Shown here: positions 1-7,747 of the stretch, in pieces
Layout: every line of letters begins with the position of its first letter
Position numbering within the stretch: position 1 is the first letter of the stretch
Assembly: GCA_039821125.1 (NCBI GenBank)
Contig: JBCBOR010000017.1
Span: 1 to 64,000 of the forward strand
Direction of reading: 5' to 3'
DNA: 64,000 nucleotides
Source of the DNA: Thermohalobaculum sp039821125
GTDB taxonomy: Bacteria; Pseudomonadota; Alphaproteobacteria; Rhodobacterales; Rhodobacteraceae
The notes under the pieces: generated by a model
Database searches by the model: none
What the model saw: only the letters and a program-made list of their open reading frames with translations
Told to the model about the DNA's origin: nothing
Translations under genes and position numbers: made by a program

Positions 1-477
1 GGCACGCTCCTCAGAACGTTCAGTCCGGCGCTGGGAGAGGACCTGAAAGACAACATGAAACCCGAAGCCGAGACTGAGCAAAACGCCAAAGACTATCGCT
101 AAGCCGAGAGGCGCAGTGATCTGCCCACCGATGATCAAGATCAGCGCGAGCAGAGCGGACACGGCAAGCCAGTAGGCTGGCAGAAACAGCACGCGCACCG
201 GACGAGCCCAGCCGAATGCAGCAATCGGGCGAAAGGCGATCAAACCGATGGCTCCACCGATCGCAATGGCAAGGAAGGTCGGAGCAGCACTGACAAGCCG
301 TAGATAATCTGCGCCAGCCTTGGAGAGATCGCCTAAACCCCCGGTCTCATCCTGCAGGAGCACAAGCAGCGCCCAGTCAATAACCGGACGGAGCATCCGC
401 GCAACGACCAACGCACAGGCGAGGTTCGCCGTCGCGGCACCGACATAGCTGAGGTATCGGAGGCCCCAAACGCGCAT
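1..477 (-). CDS. Partial membrane protein, third member of a tandem family
   Basis: The frame opens with ATG at 477 and stays open to position 1, so the gene continues beyond the window; I translated it by hand. The 159 visible residues have several hydrophobic segments. It shares with its two upstream neighbours an N-terminal RYLSY motif (about residues 7-11), a central F-R-x-I-A-x-F-G-W motif, and a late F-G-F-H-V segment, so the three are paralogues. It starts 1 nt after the stop of the preceding copy and is probably co-transcribed. Function unknown. The missing C-terminus means the length cannot be compared. Confidence 0.7.
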   Translation of the reverse strand, partial: MRVWGLRYLSYVGAATANLACALVVARMLRPVIDWALLVLLQDETGGLGDLSKAGADYLRLVSAAPTFLAIAIGGAIGLIAFRPIAAFGWARPVRVLFLPAYWLAVSALLALILIIGGQITAPLGLAIVFGVLLSLGFGFHVVFQVLSQRRTERSEERA

Positions 478-478
478 G

Positions 479-955
479 TCACGCCGCCTCCCACGCGGTC
501 CGGCCCGTGTGCGGGCATCTGGCCCAGCGCTGGGCGAAGACGTGCCAGGCGAACCCGGCGGTCATCATCAGGATCACGAAGAGAGCCGCGGCCTCGAACA
601 CTGTCATAAATCCAGCCATGATGCCGAACGACAGGGCGAGCACAGAGGCCGACGACAAGCCCCAGGTCAAAGCAACGATCCACCAAGGCAGGGCATGAAG
701 CCAGCCGAACTGCGCAAGCGTGCGGAACATCGGGCAGCCCGCCGCCCCGCCGATCATCAGCGGTACCGCATAGACCAGCGCGAGCGTGACCGGGACACCC
801 AGCGGGCCAACCGCCGATGAGATCCAAGGGCCGTCGAGACGGAGCGGACCAAATTGCTCGACCAACATCAGAAGCGCTCCGGCAACGACCAGGGCAATCG
901 CAAACGACGCAGCCGCCCCGGCGAGGTAGGAGAGATATCTGACGATCCAGCGCAC
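479..955 (-). CDS. Small four-helix membrane protein, tandem paralogue 2
   Basis: 158 residues with about four hydrophobic segments (roughly 10-32, 48-72, 88-110 and 118-142). The start is GTG at 955, 4 nt after the stop of the upstream paralogue. The N-terminus reads M-R-W-I-V-R-Y-L-S-Y and the end keeps a F-A-W-H-V-F-x-Q-R-W motif, both shared with paralogue 1. I recognise no family and no catalytic motif. Lying directly after pccA suggests co-transcription, but a link to propionyl-CoA metabolism is not shown by the sequence. Its first codons are part of a 47-bp direct repeat. Confidence 0.75.
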   Translation of the reverse strand: MRWIVRYLSYLAGAAASFAIALVVAGALLMLVEQFGPLRLDGPWISSAVGPLGVPVTLALVYAVPLMIGGAAGCPMFRTLAQFGWLHALPWWIVALTWGLSSASVLALSFGIMAGFMTVFEAAALFVILMMTAGFAWHVFAQRWARCPHTGRTAWEAA

Positions 956-979
956 GGCGCTATTCGAACTCCATGATCA
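933..979. repeat. 47-bp direct repeat, copy 1
   Basis: Matches 1402-1448 at 46 of 47 positions (mismatch at 946/1415), offset 469 bp. On the minus strand it covers the last codons of the 960-1424 gene, its TAG stop, the 4-nt spacer and the GTG start plus first codons of the 479-955 gene. Confidence 0.95.
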
Positions 980-1424
980 AGCGATTTTGGTCTCGATACT
1001 CAACCCACCGGTAGGTGAACACATGCCAGCCGAACCCGAAGGTCAGTAAGACAGCCGGGTAGAGTGTCAGCGCATAGCCACCCCAGATCCAGCCGTGGAC
1101 CATCGCGAACAACAAGATCAGCGCGAATGCAAAGGCCAATAGCCCGTCTATTGCGAGAACCCGCCAAGACACGGCGTTGTCCCATCCAAATCGGGCAATG
1201 AAGCGGAATACGACGCAGCCAACAGCACCGCTAACCAACCAGGCCATCATGCCGCGCTCGACAAACAGGAGGAACATGACCCCTCGACCAATCTCCTGGA
1301 ACTGATCAACATATGCAACCATCATCAGCGTCGAGTCGCCCAACAACGACGCAACCAGCAGGCAGACACCAAGCGTTCCGAATATCGCGACAGCATAACT
1401 CAGATATCTGACGACCCAGCGCAC
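960..1424 (-). CDS. Small membrane protein whose C-terminus matches the tail of PccA
   Basis: 154 residues, GTG start at 1424, only 4 nt after the pccA stop codon. About four hydrophobic segments and the family motifs (R-Y-L-S-Y, F-R-F-I-A-R-F-G-W, F-G-W-H-V-F) make it a paralogue of the next two genes. Its last residues, I-M-E-F-E, are identical to the last residues of PccA, and the DNA across stop codon, spacer and start of the next gene is nearly identical at both places. So this C-terminus was apparently acquired by recombination at the pccA 3' end. Function unknown. Confidence 0.75.
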   Translation of the reverse strand: MRWVVRYLSYAVAIFGTLGVCLLVASLLGDSTLMMVAYVDQFQEIGRGVMFLLFVERGMMAWLVSGAVGCVVFRFIARFGWDNAVSWRVLAIDGLLAFAFALILLFAMVHGWIWGGYALTLYPAVLLTFGFGWHVFTYRWVEYRDQNRLIMEFE

Positions 1425-1448
1425 GGCGCTATTCGAACTCCATGATCA
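1402..1448. repeat. 47-bp direct repeat, copy 2
   Basis: Second copy of the 933-979 repeat. On the minus strand it covers the last codons of pccA, its TAG stop, the spacer and the GTG start of the first membrane paralogue. The 422 bp between the two copies are unlike the flanks beyond distant protein-level relatedness. Confidence 0.95.
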
Positions 1449-3543
1449 CATCGTCGACGGCGAGGCTCGCGCCCGGGGCCGCGTTGATCTTCTTGACCAC
1501 GGCCTTCTTCTCGGCGCGGAGCACGTTCTCCATCTTCATTGCCTCGACGGTGGCCAAGGCTTGCCCGTCCTGCACCTCGTCGCCTTCTTCCACGGCAATC
1601 GACACCACCAGCCCCGGCATCGGGCAGAGCAGCATCTTCGAGGTATCGGGCGGCAGTTTCTCCGGCATCAGGGCGGCCAGTTCCGCCGCCCGGGGGCTGC
1701 GGACCTTCACGTCGAGATCAGCGCCGCGATAGCGGATGCGGAACCCCTCCGAGATCGCATCGACCTTCACGGACATCTCGATCCCGCCGATCATCGCGGT
1801 GGTCAGTGTGTCGCCGGGGGTCCAGTCGCCCTCGACCGTGATCACCTCGCCATCGTCGAAGGCGACATCGACCGAGCCCTGCCCATGGATCAGGATCTGC
1901 GGCTTGCGCGGGTCCTGCCCTTTCGAGGTGATGGACAATTCCATCCCCTCTTCGGTCCGCACATGCCCGGTAATCGACCGGGTGGTCTGAACCGGAAAGC
2001 TCTGCCCATCGACCGAGACGACCCAGTCGGTGCGTGCCGGTTTGTCCGCCCGGCTGACCGTGCCGCTGATCCGCCCGGCCCGGCGCGCGGTCACGAGCTG
2101 CATGGCCGCCGCCCCCGCGGCGAGGCGTTTGATGGCGTCGCCGTCCAGCGTCGCGCCCTCGAAACCGTCAGGGTATTCCTCGGCGATAAAGGCCGTGGTG
2201 ATGTTTCCGCTCGTGAAGCGCTCGTGGTCATAGACGGCTGAGAGGAACGGCAAGTTGTGGCCGATCCCCTCGACCTCGAACTGGTCGAGCGCCACCCGCT
2301 GACCCTCGATCGCCGCAGCCCGGTCCGGCCCCCAGGTGCACAGCTTGGCGATCATCGGGTCATAGTACATCGAGATTTCACCGCCCTCGTAGACGCCGGT
2401 ATCGTTGCGGACCACGGGTTCGGTCGGCTGGATGCCGGGCTGATAGCTTTCGGTCTCCGCCGGCGGGCGATACCGGGTCAGCCGCCCAATGGACGGCAGG
2501 AAGTTGCGGTAGGGGTCCTCGGCGTAAAGGCGGCTCTCCATCGCCCAGCCGTTCAGTTTCACGTCATCCTGACCGATCGAGAGTTTCTCCCCGGCCGCGA
2601 CGCGGATCATGTGCTCGACCAGATCCTGCCCAGTGATCAGCTCCGTCACAGGGTGCTCGACCTGAAGACGCGTGTTCATCTCGAGGAAGTAGAAGTTCCG
2701 GTCCCCATCGACGATGAACTCGACCGTGCCCGCCGAGCAATAATCCACCGCTTTGGCCAGCGCGACGGATTGCTCCCCCATGGCATTGCGGGTGGCTTCG
2801 TCCAGGAACGGCGAGGGCGCCTCCTCGATCACCTTCTGGTTCCGGCGCTGAATGGAACACTCGCGCTCGCCCAGATAGATGCAGTTGCCGTGCTTGTCGC
2901 CGAGCACCTGGATCTCGATATGGCGCGGCTGGGTGACGAACTTCTCGATGAAGATCCGGTCGTCGCCGAAGCTCGCCGCCGCCTCGTTCTTCGAGGACTG
3001 GAAGCCTTCCCGCGTCTCGGCTTCATTCCAGGCGATACGCATGCCCTTGCCGCCGCCGCCCGCGGACGCTTTGATCATGACCGGGTAGCCGATGTCGGCG
3101 GCGATCTTCACCGCCTCATCCGCGTCCTCGATCAGGCCCATATAGCCGGGCACCGTCGAGACACCTGCCTCGGACGCCAGCTTCTTCGAGGTGATCTTGT
3201 CGCCCATGGCTTCGATCGCGCCAACCGGCGGACCGATGAAGGCAACGCCTGCCGCATCCAGCGCCTGGGCGAACTCGGCCCGCTCCGACAGGAAGCCGTA
3301 CCCCGGGTGCACCGCCTCGGCGCCGCTGGCTTTCACCGCCTCCATGATCTTGTCGATCACGATATAGGACTGATTGGCGGGCGGCGGGCCGATATGGATC
3401 GCCTCGTCCGCCATCTCGACATGCAGCGCATTGCGGTCGGCATCCGAGTACACCGCAACGGTGCCGATCCCCAGCCGGCGCGCCGTCTTGATGACCCGGC
3501 AGGCAATCTCGCCCCGATTTGCGATCAGGATCTTGTTGAACAT
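1429..3543 (-). CDS. pccA: Propionyl-CoA carboxylase alpha subunit (biotin carboxylase + biotin carrier)
   Basis: 704 residues, full length for the family. It carboxylates enzyme-bound biotin with ATP and bicarbonate for the conversion of propionyl-CoA to methylmalonyl-CoA by the PccAB complex. Visible: N-terminal biotin-carboxylase fold (I-L-I-A-N-R-G-E-I at 5-13), ATP-grasp glycine loop A-G-G-G-G-K-G-M-R at 161-169, an E-M-N-T-R-L-Q-V-E-H-P active-site segment near 290-300, and a C-terminal biotinyl domain with E-A-M-K-M-E-N, acceptor Lys about 670. An acetyl- or methylcrotonyl-CoA carboxylase is less likely given the PccB and PccR neighbours. The start overlaps the end of the preceding small gene by 19 nt. 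Confidence 0.95.
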   Translation of the reverse strand: MFNKILIANRGEIACRVIKTARRLGIGTVAVYSDADRNALHVEMADEAIHIGPPPANQSYIVIDKIMEAVKASGAEAVHPGYGFLSERAEFAQALDAAGVAFIGPPVGAIEAMGDKITSKKLASEAGVSTVPGYMGLIEDADEAVKIAADIGYPVMIKASAGGGGKGMRIAWNEAETREGFQSSKNEAAASFGDDRIFIEKFVTQPRHIEIQVLGDKHGNCIYLGERECSIQRRNQKVIEEAPSPFLDEATRNAMGEQSVALAKAVDYCSAGTVEFIVDGDRNFYFLEMNTRLQVEHPVTELITGQDLVEHMIRVAAGEKLSIGQDDVKLNGWAMESRLYAEDPYRNFLPSIGRLTRYRPPAETESYQPGIQPTEPVVRNDTGVYEGGEISMYYDPMIAKLCTWGPDRAAAIEGQRVALDQFEVEGIGHNLPFLSAVYDHERFTSGNITTAFIAEEYPDGFEGATLDGDAIKRLAAGAAAMQLVTARRAGRISGTVSRADKPARTDWVVSVDGQSFPVQTTRSITGHVRTEEGMELSITSKGQDPRKPQILIHGQGSVDVAFDDGEVITVEGDWTPGDTLTTAMIGGIEMSVKVDAISEGFRIRYRGADLDVKVRSPRAAELAALMPEKLPPDTSKMLLCPMPGLVVSIAVEEGDEVQDGQALATVEAMKMENVLRAEKKAVVKKINAAPGASLAVDDVIMEFE

Positions 3544-3911
3544 GTCCCCTGTCCCTTCTTTTTTGATCTGGCTTGGGCATACCTGTCCCAGCGCCGTCTG
3601 TTGCGCGGATCGTCGAGGACGCCCGCGAGAATGTCTGAAAGCTGCGGCGCCGGTCCCGCGTTGAGCGTGCCGCCTGCGCTCACGTGCACCACGCCATCGG
3701 TCCAGCCGACGGCAATCATCGGCACGAAACCGCGCACAGTGCGGGCCGCACGCCAGAGATCCTGACGGATCTGGTGGGCATAGCGGCGGCGCGACGGGCG
3801 CACGGGCACGGGCCAGTCCCGCTCCAGCCGGATGTCCCAGCGCTCGGGCAAAACGGCGCGCCGGTGCAGCAGCGCCTCACCCAGGTCGATATCGCGCCAA
3901 TGGCGGGTCAT
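3525..3911 (-). CDS. Small Arg/Trp-rich hypothetical protein overlapping pccA
   Basis: 128 residues from the ATG at 3911; a longer start at 3941 would enter the terminator region upstream. No signal peptide or membrane segment, basic C-terminus, many Arg and Trp residues. Its last 19 nt overlap the start of pccA, so translation is probably coupled. I recognise no domain. From memory, small uncharacterised genes often sit beside pccA in Rhodobacterales, but I cannot confirm homology. Confidence 0.65.
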   Translation of the reverse strand: MTRHWRDIDLGEALLHRRAVLPERWDIRLERDWPVPVRPSRRRYAHQIRQDLWRAARTVRGFVPMIAVGWTDGVVHVSAGGTLNAGPAPQLSDILAGVLDDPRNRRRWDRYAQARSKKKGQGTCSTRS

Positions 3912-3941
3912 CCCTGCCGCCCCCCGATAGGACCCGAACAC

Positions 3942-3975
3942 AAAAAGGACGGAGCGCGCCGCACGCGCCCCGTCC
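3942..3975 (-). terminator. Rho-independent terminator after the lipoprotein gene
   Basis: Read on the minus strand: a 12-bp stem (3964-3975 with 3947-3958, one G-U pair), a 5-nt loop and a run of five U (3942-3946). It lies between the lipoprotein ending at 4026 and the small gene starting at 3911, so pccA transcription needs read-through or its own promoter. Confidence 0.8.
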
Positions 3976-4025
3976 CGTTTGTCTGCTCGTCTGTCTGCCT
4001 GCCGCGCCTGCTCGCGGCGCCGGCG

Positions 4026-4307
4026 TTACTGGCCGAAAATCGGCTCGCGATAGACCGGTTCGCCGATGTCGATCTGATCACGGGTCGTAAGACCGCCCGC
4101 CGCCGCACCGAGCAATCCGCCAACCAGCGCCGCAGGACCAAGATCGTTCTTGGTGAGCGCTGCGCCTGCGACGCCGACACTGGCGCCAAGCGCCGCTCCT
4201 GTAAGCGCCCGGTCAGTCGGGTTCGAGCCGCACGCGGCCAACCCGGCGACAAGGCCGCCGACAACGAGATACTTCGCGAAAGTCGTTCCAATCGAGTGCG
4301 CCAGCAT
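4026..4307 (-). CDS. Small glycine-rich lipoprotein
   Basis: 93 residues. The N-terminus has a hydrophobic signal and lipobox L-A-A-C (Cys about 26). The mature part has alternating Gly/Ala stretches (A-L-G-A-S-V-G-V-A-G and L-L-G-A-A-A-G-G) resembling a glycine-zipper membrane segment, then a short polar tail. Such proteins are usually outer-membrane-associated lipoproteins of unknown role. It lies in the pccB-pccA interval and is followed by a strong terminator. Confidence 0.8.
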   Translation of the reverse strand: MLAHSIGTTFAKYLVVGGLVAGLAACGSNPTDRALTGAALGASVGVAGAALTKNDLGPAALVGGLLGAAAGGLTTRDQIDIGEPVYREPIFGQ

Positions 4308-4449
4308 GGTGTGTCTCCGTTCACTGCCTCATTCTGGAGAAGTAAACGCGTGGACTCAGCTTTCCGTCGCAACCCTTTGGTCACGCAGAATTGTTCGCCT
4401 TTTTCGCCGGAGTGGCCGGCCCCGTTCGTTATGACAATCTCGTCCCGTG

Positions 4450-4719
4450 TCATGGCGTCTCGTCCGGCAACAGGACCATGACCCGCCATGCGATCCCCAG
4501 CATGCCGAAGGTGATCGCAAACATCACAACCGCAAGCTGGAACATCAGAAAGCCCGCATCCGTTCCACGGATCAGCGTGGCGATGCCCTGAACATCGAGC
4601 GCCATCAGAAGGCCAAGCACGACCCACCCCGCCATGGCCCCCTCGAGCGCACCGATGGCCATGTAGACCGGCAATCTCATGGGCGGCGCCTTCGGGTTGT
4701 GTTTGGCAGGCTCCGGCAT
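4450..4719 (-). CDS. Small two-helix membrane protein
   Basis: 89 residues from ATG 4719; the frame is open further upstream only as a shadow of the cupin gene. Two hydrophobic helices at about 18-42 and 57-84 joined by a short polar loop. No recognisable motif. It starts 2 nt after the cupin stop, so it belongs to the RidA-cupin-membrane-protein operon. Confidence 0.7.
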   Translation of the reverse strand: MPEPAKHNPKAPPMRLPVYMAIGALEGAMAGWVVLGLLMALDVQGIATLIRGTDAGFLMFQLAVVMFAITFGMLGIAWRVMVLLPDETP

Positions 4720-4721
4720 GG

Positions 4722-5117
4722 CTACGGGGCCTCGACCGGCGCAGTGTCGAACTCGGCAGGCGAGGTGATCTCGATCAGTTCCATATCGTCGGAATGGCGG
4801 ACCTCGCGGTGGCGGATCCCCGGCGGCTGAAGCACACACGTGCCTTCGCGGCAGATATGCTCGCCCTGCCCCTCGTACTCGAAGACCACCCAGCCGCGGG
4901 TGACATAGACCATCTGAAAGTCGAGCTCGTGGGTGTGCCATGCGCCTTCTGCATGACGCCCCGGAACGGCGCGGATCACATGGGCACCGTACTTGCCTTG
5001 CGTGGCTTCCGCGATCCCGAGACCCCGGTACTCGAAGAACGCCCGCAGCCCCCCATCGAACGGGCCATCGTCGGCGTGGCAGATCGTGAACGCCTGGCCT
5101 TTCCACATCTGGTTCAT
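4722..5117 (-). CDS. Cupin-domain protein
   Basis: 131 residues with a single cupin fold: motif 1 G-A-W-H-T-H-E-L-D-F-Q (residues about 58-68) supplies two His and a Glu-like ligand set, and motif 2 P-P-G-I-R-H comes near 98-103. It is likely a metal-binding small-molecule enzyme or sensor; the substrate cannot be told. It begins immediately after the RidA stop codon, so the two are co-translated, suggesting a shared metabolite. Confidence 0.85.
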   Translation of the reverse strand: MNQMWKGQAFTICHADDGPFDGGLRAFFEYRGLGIAEATQGKYGAHVIRAVPGRHAEGAWHTHELDFQMVYVTRGWVVFEYEGQGEHICREGTCVLQPPGIRHREVRHSDDMELIEITSPAEFDTAPVEAP

Positions 5118-5537
5118 TTACGTGTCCCCCTCTGCATCACCCGGCGGGCGCCGGGCCACCATGTCGATCTCGACCAACGCGCCGACGGCCAACGCCGTGA
5201 CCCCGATCGTTGTGCGGGCCGGGCGACGGTCTGGCGGGAAGTAGCTCTGGTAGGTCTCGTTGAACGCGGCATAGTCGCGCTCGAACGCGGTCAGATAACA
5301 GCGGCATTGGACGACGTGGGACAGATCCAGCCCGACGCCCGCCAGCACGATCTTCAGGTTCTCCATCACCCGGGTCGTCTGCGCCTCGATCCCCTCTGGC
5401 AGCGGCGCATCGGGGGCTGCGGGATCTGTGGGCATCTGCCCGGTCAGCAGAACCCAGCCGTCGACGTCAACCGCATGGGAGAACGGCGCAACCGGGCGCG
5501 GCCCATCGGCGATCATATGGAAGAGAGGGTGCGTCAC
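5118..5537 (-). CDS. RidA/YjgF-family enamine/imine deaminase-like protein
   Basis: 139 residues from a GTG at 5537. Family features: P-V-A-P-F-S-H-A-V near the N-terminus, L-L-T-G-Q-M-P, a central segment up to C-R-C-Y-L-T, and R-P-A-R-T-T-I-G-V with the Arg that binds carboxylates in RidA. RidA proteins hydrolyse reactive enamines and imines; this one may instead be an operon-specific variant. The GTG lies inside a dispersed palindromic repeat (5528-5548), so the in-frame ATG at 5516, just before I-A-D-G-P-R-P, is a serious alternative start. Confidence 0.85.
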   Translation of the reverse strand: MTHPLFHMIADGPRPVAPFSHAVDVDGWVLLTGQMPTDPAAPDAPLPEGIEAQTTRVMENLKIVLAGVGLDLSHVVQCRCYLTAFERDYAAFNETYQSYFPPDRRPARTTIGVTALAVGALVEIDMVARRPPGDAEGDT

Positions 5538-5549
5538 GGACGCACCCTT
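5528..5549. repeat. Dispersed palindromic repeat (REP-like), copy 1
   Basis: A perfect stem GGGTGCGTC / GACGCACCC around ACG. The same core recurs at 63196-63220 and 63908-63932. Here it overlaps the annotated GTG start of the RidA gene. Confidence 0.8.
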
Positions 5550-5559
5550 GCCGATGGGG

Positions 5560-5967
5560 CTAGCCGCGGGTCACGCATTCCCCGCGGCTGAGTTCGACCC
5601 AGAAGTTCGACGACGAGCCATAGGGAATGCCGAGAAAGGTCTTCTCGGTGATATACTTGATCAGCACGGTCTCCAGCTTGGATCCGTCGATCTCCTCCGG
5701 TGCGCCCATCTCGGCCAGCACCATCGGGCAGAGCCGTTCCGCCAGCGGACGGCGATCCGATTTCTGTAATCCGTCGGGTTTGCGGAAGCTTGCAATCAGG
5801 AAGCCAACGGTGCGCCCGTTGGCGACTTCCTTGGTCTCGGCCTCGAGCGACAGCAGCGTCAATTCGGTACCGTCGTCCAAGGCGAATGGACGGCTCTCCC
5901 CCTCGTCGCATCCGGGAATCGCAAATGCGGCAAGCGCTCCGGCGACCAAAACTGCTGCTGGCTTCAT
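5560..5967 (-). CDS. Putative secreted or lipoprotein of unknown function
   Basis: 135 residues from ATG 5967, chosen because A-A-G-A-A-G sits at ribosome-binding distance and because M-K-P-A-A-V begins a signal sequence. An upstream in-frame ATG at 5976 is possible. The signal segment ends in I-P-G-C, an imperfect lipobox. The mature part carries two further Cys residues and ends C-V-T-R-G. No family recognised. First gene after pccB in the same direction. Confidence 0.7.
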   Translation of the reverse strand: MKPAAVLVAGALAAFAIPGCDEGESRPFALDDGTELTLLSLEAETKEVANGRTVGFLIASFRKPDGLQKSDRRPLAERLCPMVLAEMGAPEEIDGSKLETVLIKYITEKTFLGIPYGSSSNFWVELSRGECVTRG

Positions 5968-6120
5968 GGCTGGCATCTTCTTTTGTGTTGTCCCCCGCGC
6001 CCAGCCGCGCTCCCCCGCGACCGAACACATGCACCTCTATCGTAACACCCTTTTTGCAGAACGGGAATCCGTTCCATCGCCTATCGCCTTGTGGTGAACG
6101 AGATGTAAAGAGCTCGGGTC

Positions 6121-7653
6121 TCACAGCGGAATGTTCCCGTGCTTCTTCCAAGGGTTCTCGAGCTGCTTGCCGCGCAGCGCCGCGAAGGCCCGCGCCACAC
6201 GCCGCCGGGTCGAGTGGGGCCGGATCACATCGTCGACGAAGCCTTTCTCGGCGGCGACGAACGGATTGGCGAACCGGTCCTCGTAATCCTTGGTGTGCTG
6301 GGCGATCTTGTCGGCATCACCAAGATCGGCGCGGTGGATAATCTCTGTCGCGCCCTTCGCGCCCATCACGGCAATCTCGGCCGACGGCCAAGCGTAGTTG
6401 ATGTCGCCGCGCAGGTGCTTCGATGACATGACATCATAGGCGCCGCCATAGGCCTTGCGGGTGATCACCGTGACCTTGGGCACCGTCGCCTCGCCATAGG
6501 CGTAGAGCAGCTTGGCCCCGTGCTTGATGACGCCCGCATACTCCTGCGCCGTGCCGGGCAGGAAGCCGGGCACATCGACCAGCGTCAGGATCGGGATGTT
6601 GAAGCAATCGCAGAAGCGCACGAACCGGGCGGCCTTGCGCGAGGAATCAATATCCAGACACCCGGCCAACACCATCGGCTGGTTGGCGACAACGCCGACG
6701 GGCCGCCCCTCCATCCGGATGAACCCGGTGATGATGTTCTTGGCGTAAGCCTCTTGTATTTCGTAGAAATCATGCTCGTCCGCGACCTTCAGGATCAGCT
6801 CCTTCATGTCATAGGGCTGGTTCGGATTGTCCGGGATCAGCGTATCCAGGCTGTGGTCGATCCGCGCGGGGTCGTCGAAGAACGGGCGCTCGGGCAGTTC
6901 GGCCCGGTTCGACAGCGGCAGGAAGTCGATCAGGCGGCGGATCTCGGCCAGCGCCTCGACATCGTTCTCGAACGCGCCATCGGCGACCGAGGATTTCGCC
7001 GTATGCGTCTTGGCCCCGCCCAACTCCTCCGCCGTGACGACCTCGTTCGTCACCGTCTTCACCACGTCCGGCCCGGTGACGAACATGTACGAGGAATCGC
7101 GCACCATGAAGATGAAATCGGTCATGGCAGGCGAGTAGACCGCGCCGCCTGCGCAGGGCCCCATGATGACCGAGATCTGCGGCACCACGCCAGACGCCAT
7201 GATGTTGCGCTGGAAGACATCGGCGTAACCCGCGAGAGACGCGACGCCTTCCTGAATCCGTGCTCCGCCGGAGTCGTTCAGCCCGATCAACGGCGCGCCG
7301 TTCTTCATGGCCATGTCCATGACCTTGCAGATCTTCTCGGCATGGGTCTCGCTGAGGGATCCGCCCAGCACGGTAAAGTCCTGGGAAAACACATAGATCT
7401 GCCGCCCGTTCACCGTGCCCCAACCGGTGATCACACCATCGCCAGGGAACTTCTGGCTCTCCATCCCGAAATCGGTGCAACGGTGCGCCTTGAACATGTC
7501 GAACTCTTCGAACGAGCCCTCGTCCAGCAAGAGCTCGATCCGCTCGCGCGCCGTCAGCTTGCCCTTGGCGTGCTGGCTGTCGATGCGCCGCTGCCCGCCA
7601 CCAAGACGCGCCTGCGCGCGCCGCTCTTCCAGTTCTGCCAGGATATCGTGCAT
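6121..7653 (-). CDS. pccB: Propionyl-CoA carboxylase beta subunit (carboxyltransferase)
   Basis: 510 residues from ATG 7653, which has a strong G-G-G-G-G-A-G-G site; the open frame runs further upstream into the regulatory region. It transfers carboxyl from biotin to propionyl-CoA. Crotonase-like carboxyltransferase halves are visible, with the acyl-CoA oxyanion glycines in G-G-A-R-I-Q-E-G (first half) and G-G-A-Y-D-V-M (second half), and the usual C-terminus R-G-K-Q-L-E-N-P-W-K-K-H-G-N-I-P-L. Acyl specificity (propionyl) is inferred from the divergent pccR-type regulator and from pccA in the same array. Confidence 0.95.
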   Translation of the reverse strand: MHDILAELEERRAQARLGGGQRRIDSQHAKGKLTARERIELLLDEGSFEEFDMFKAHRCTDFGMESQKFPGDGVITGWGTVNGRQIYVFSQDFTVLGGSLSETHAEKICKVMDMAMKNGAPLIGLNDSGGARIQEGVASLAGYADVFQRNIMASGVVPQISVIMGPCAGGAVYSPAMTDFIFMVRDSSYMFVTGPDVVKTVTNEVVTAEELGGAKTHTAKSSVADGAFENDVEALAEIRRLIDFLPLSNRAELPERPFFDDPARIDHSLDTLIPDNPNQPYDMKELILKVADEHDFYEIQEAYAKNIITGFIRMEGRPVGVVANQPMVLAGCLDIDSSRKAARFVRFCDCFNIPILTLVDVPGFLPGTAQEYAGVIKHGAKLLYAYGEATVPKVTVITRKAYGGAYDVMSSKHLRGDINYAWPSAEIAVMGAKGATEIIHRADLGDADKIAQHTKDYEDRFANPFVAAEKGFVDDVIRPHSTRRRVARAFAALRGKQLENPWKKHGNIPL

Positions 7654-7747
7654 GGGCGTGCCTCCCCCTTTTGATTTTCCCGGGTTTTGCACGGCAGGCT
7701 TTGCGAACTCCAGAAAATCTGCGAAGGTATTTTGCGAACTTGCGAAG
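7654..7747. promoter_or_regulatory. pccB-pccR divergent regulatory region with TGCGAA repeats
   Basis: 94 bp between the divergent starts. It contains four same-strand TGCGAA elements at 7702, 7720, 7733 and 7741, most within a T-rich TTTGCGAA context that is near-palindromic (its complement is TTCGCAAA). From memory, PccR/ScfR regulators bind TTTGCAAA-type inverted repeats near pccB, so these are candidate PccR operators. Confidence 0.7.

Noticed and set aside
2257..3765. 502-residue open frame on the + strand over pccA
   Set aside because: It lies antisense to the clearly coding pccA, is rich in Arg/His/Asp as expected of GC-rich shadow frames, and has no recognisable domain.
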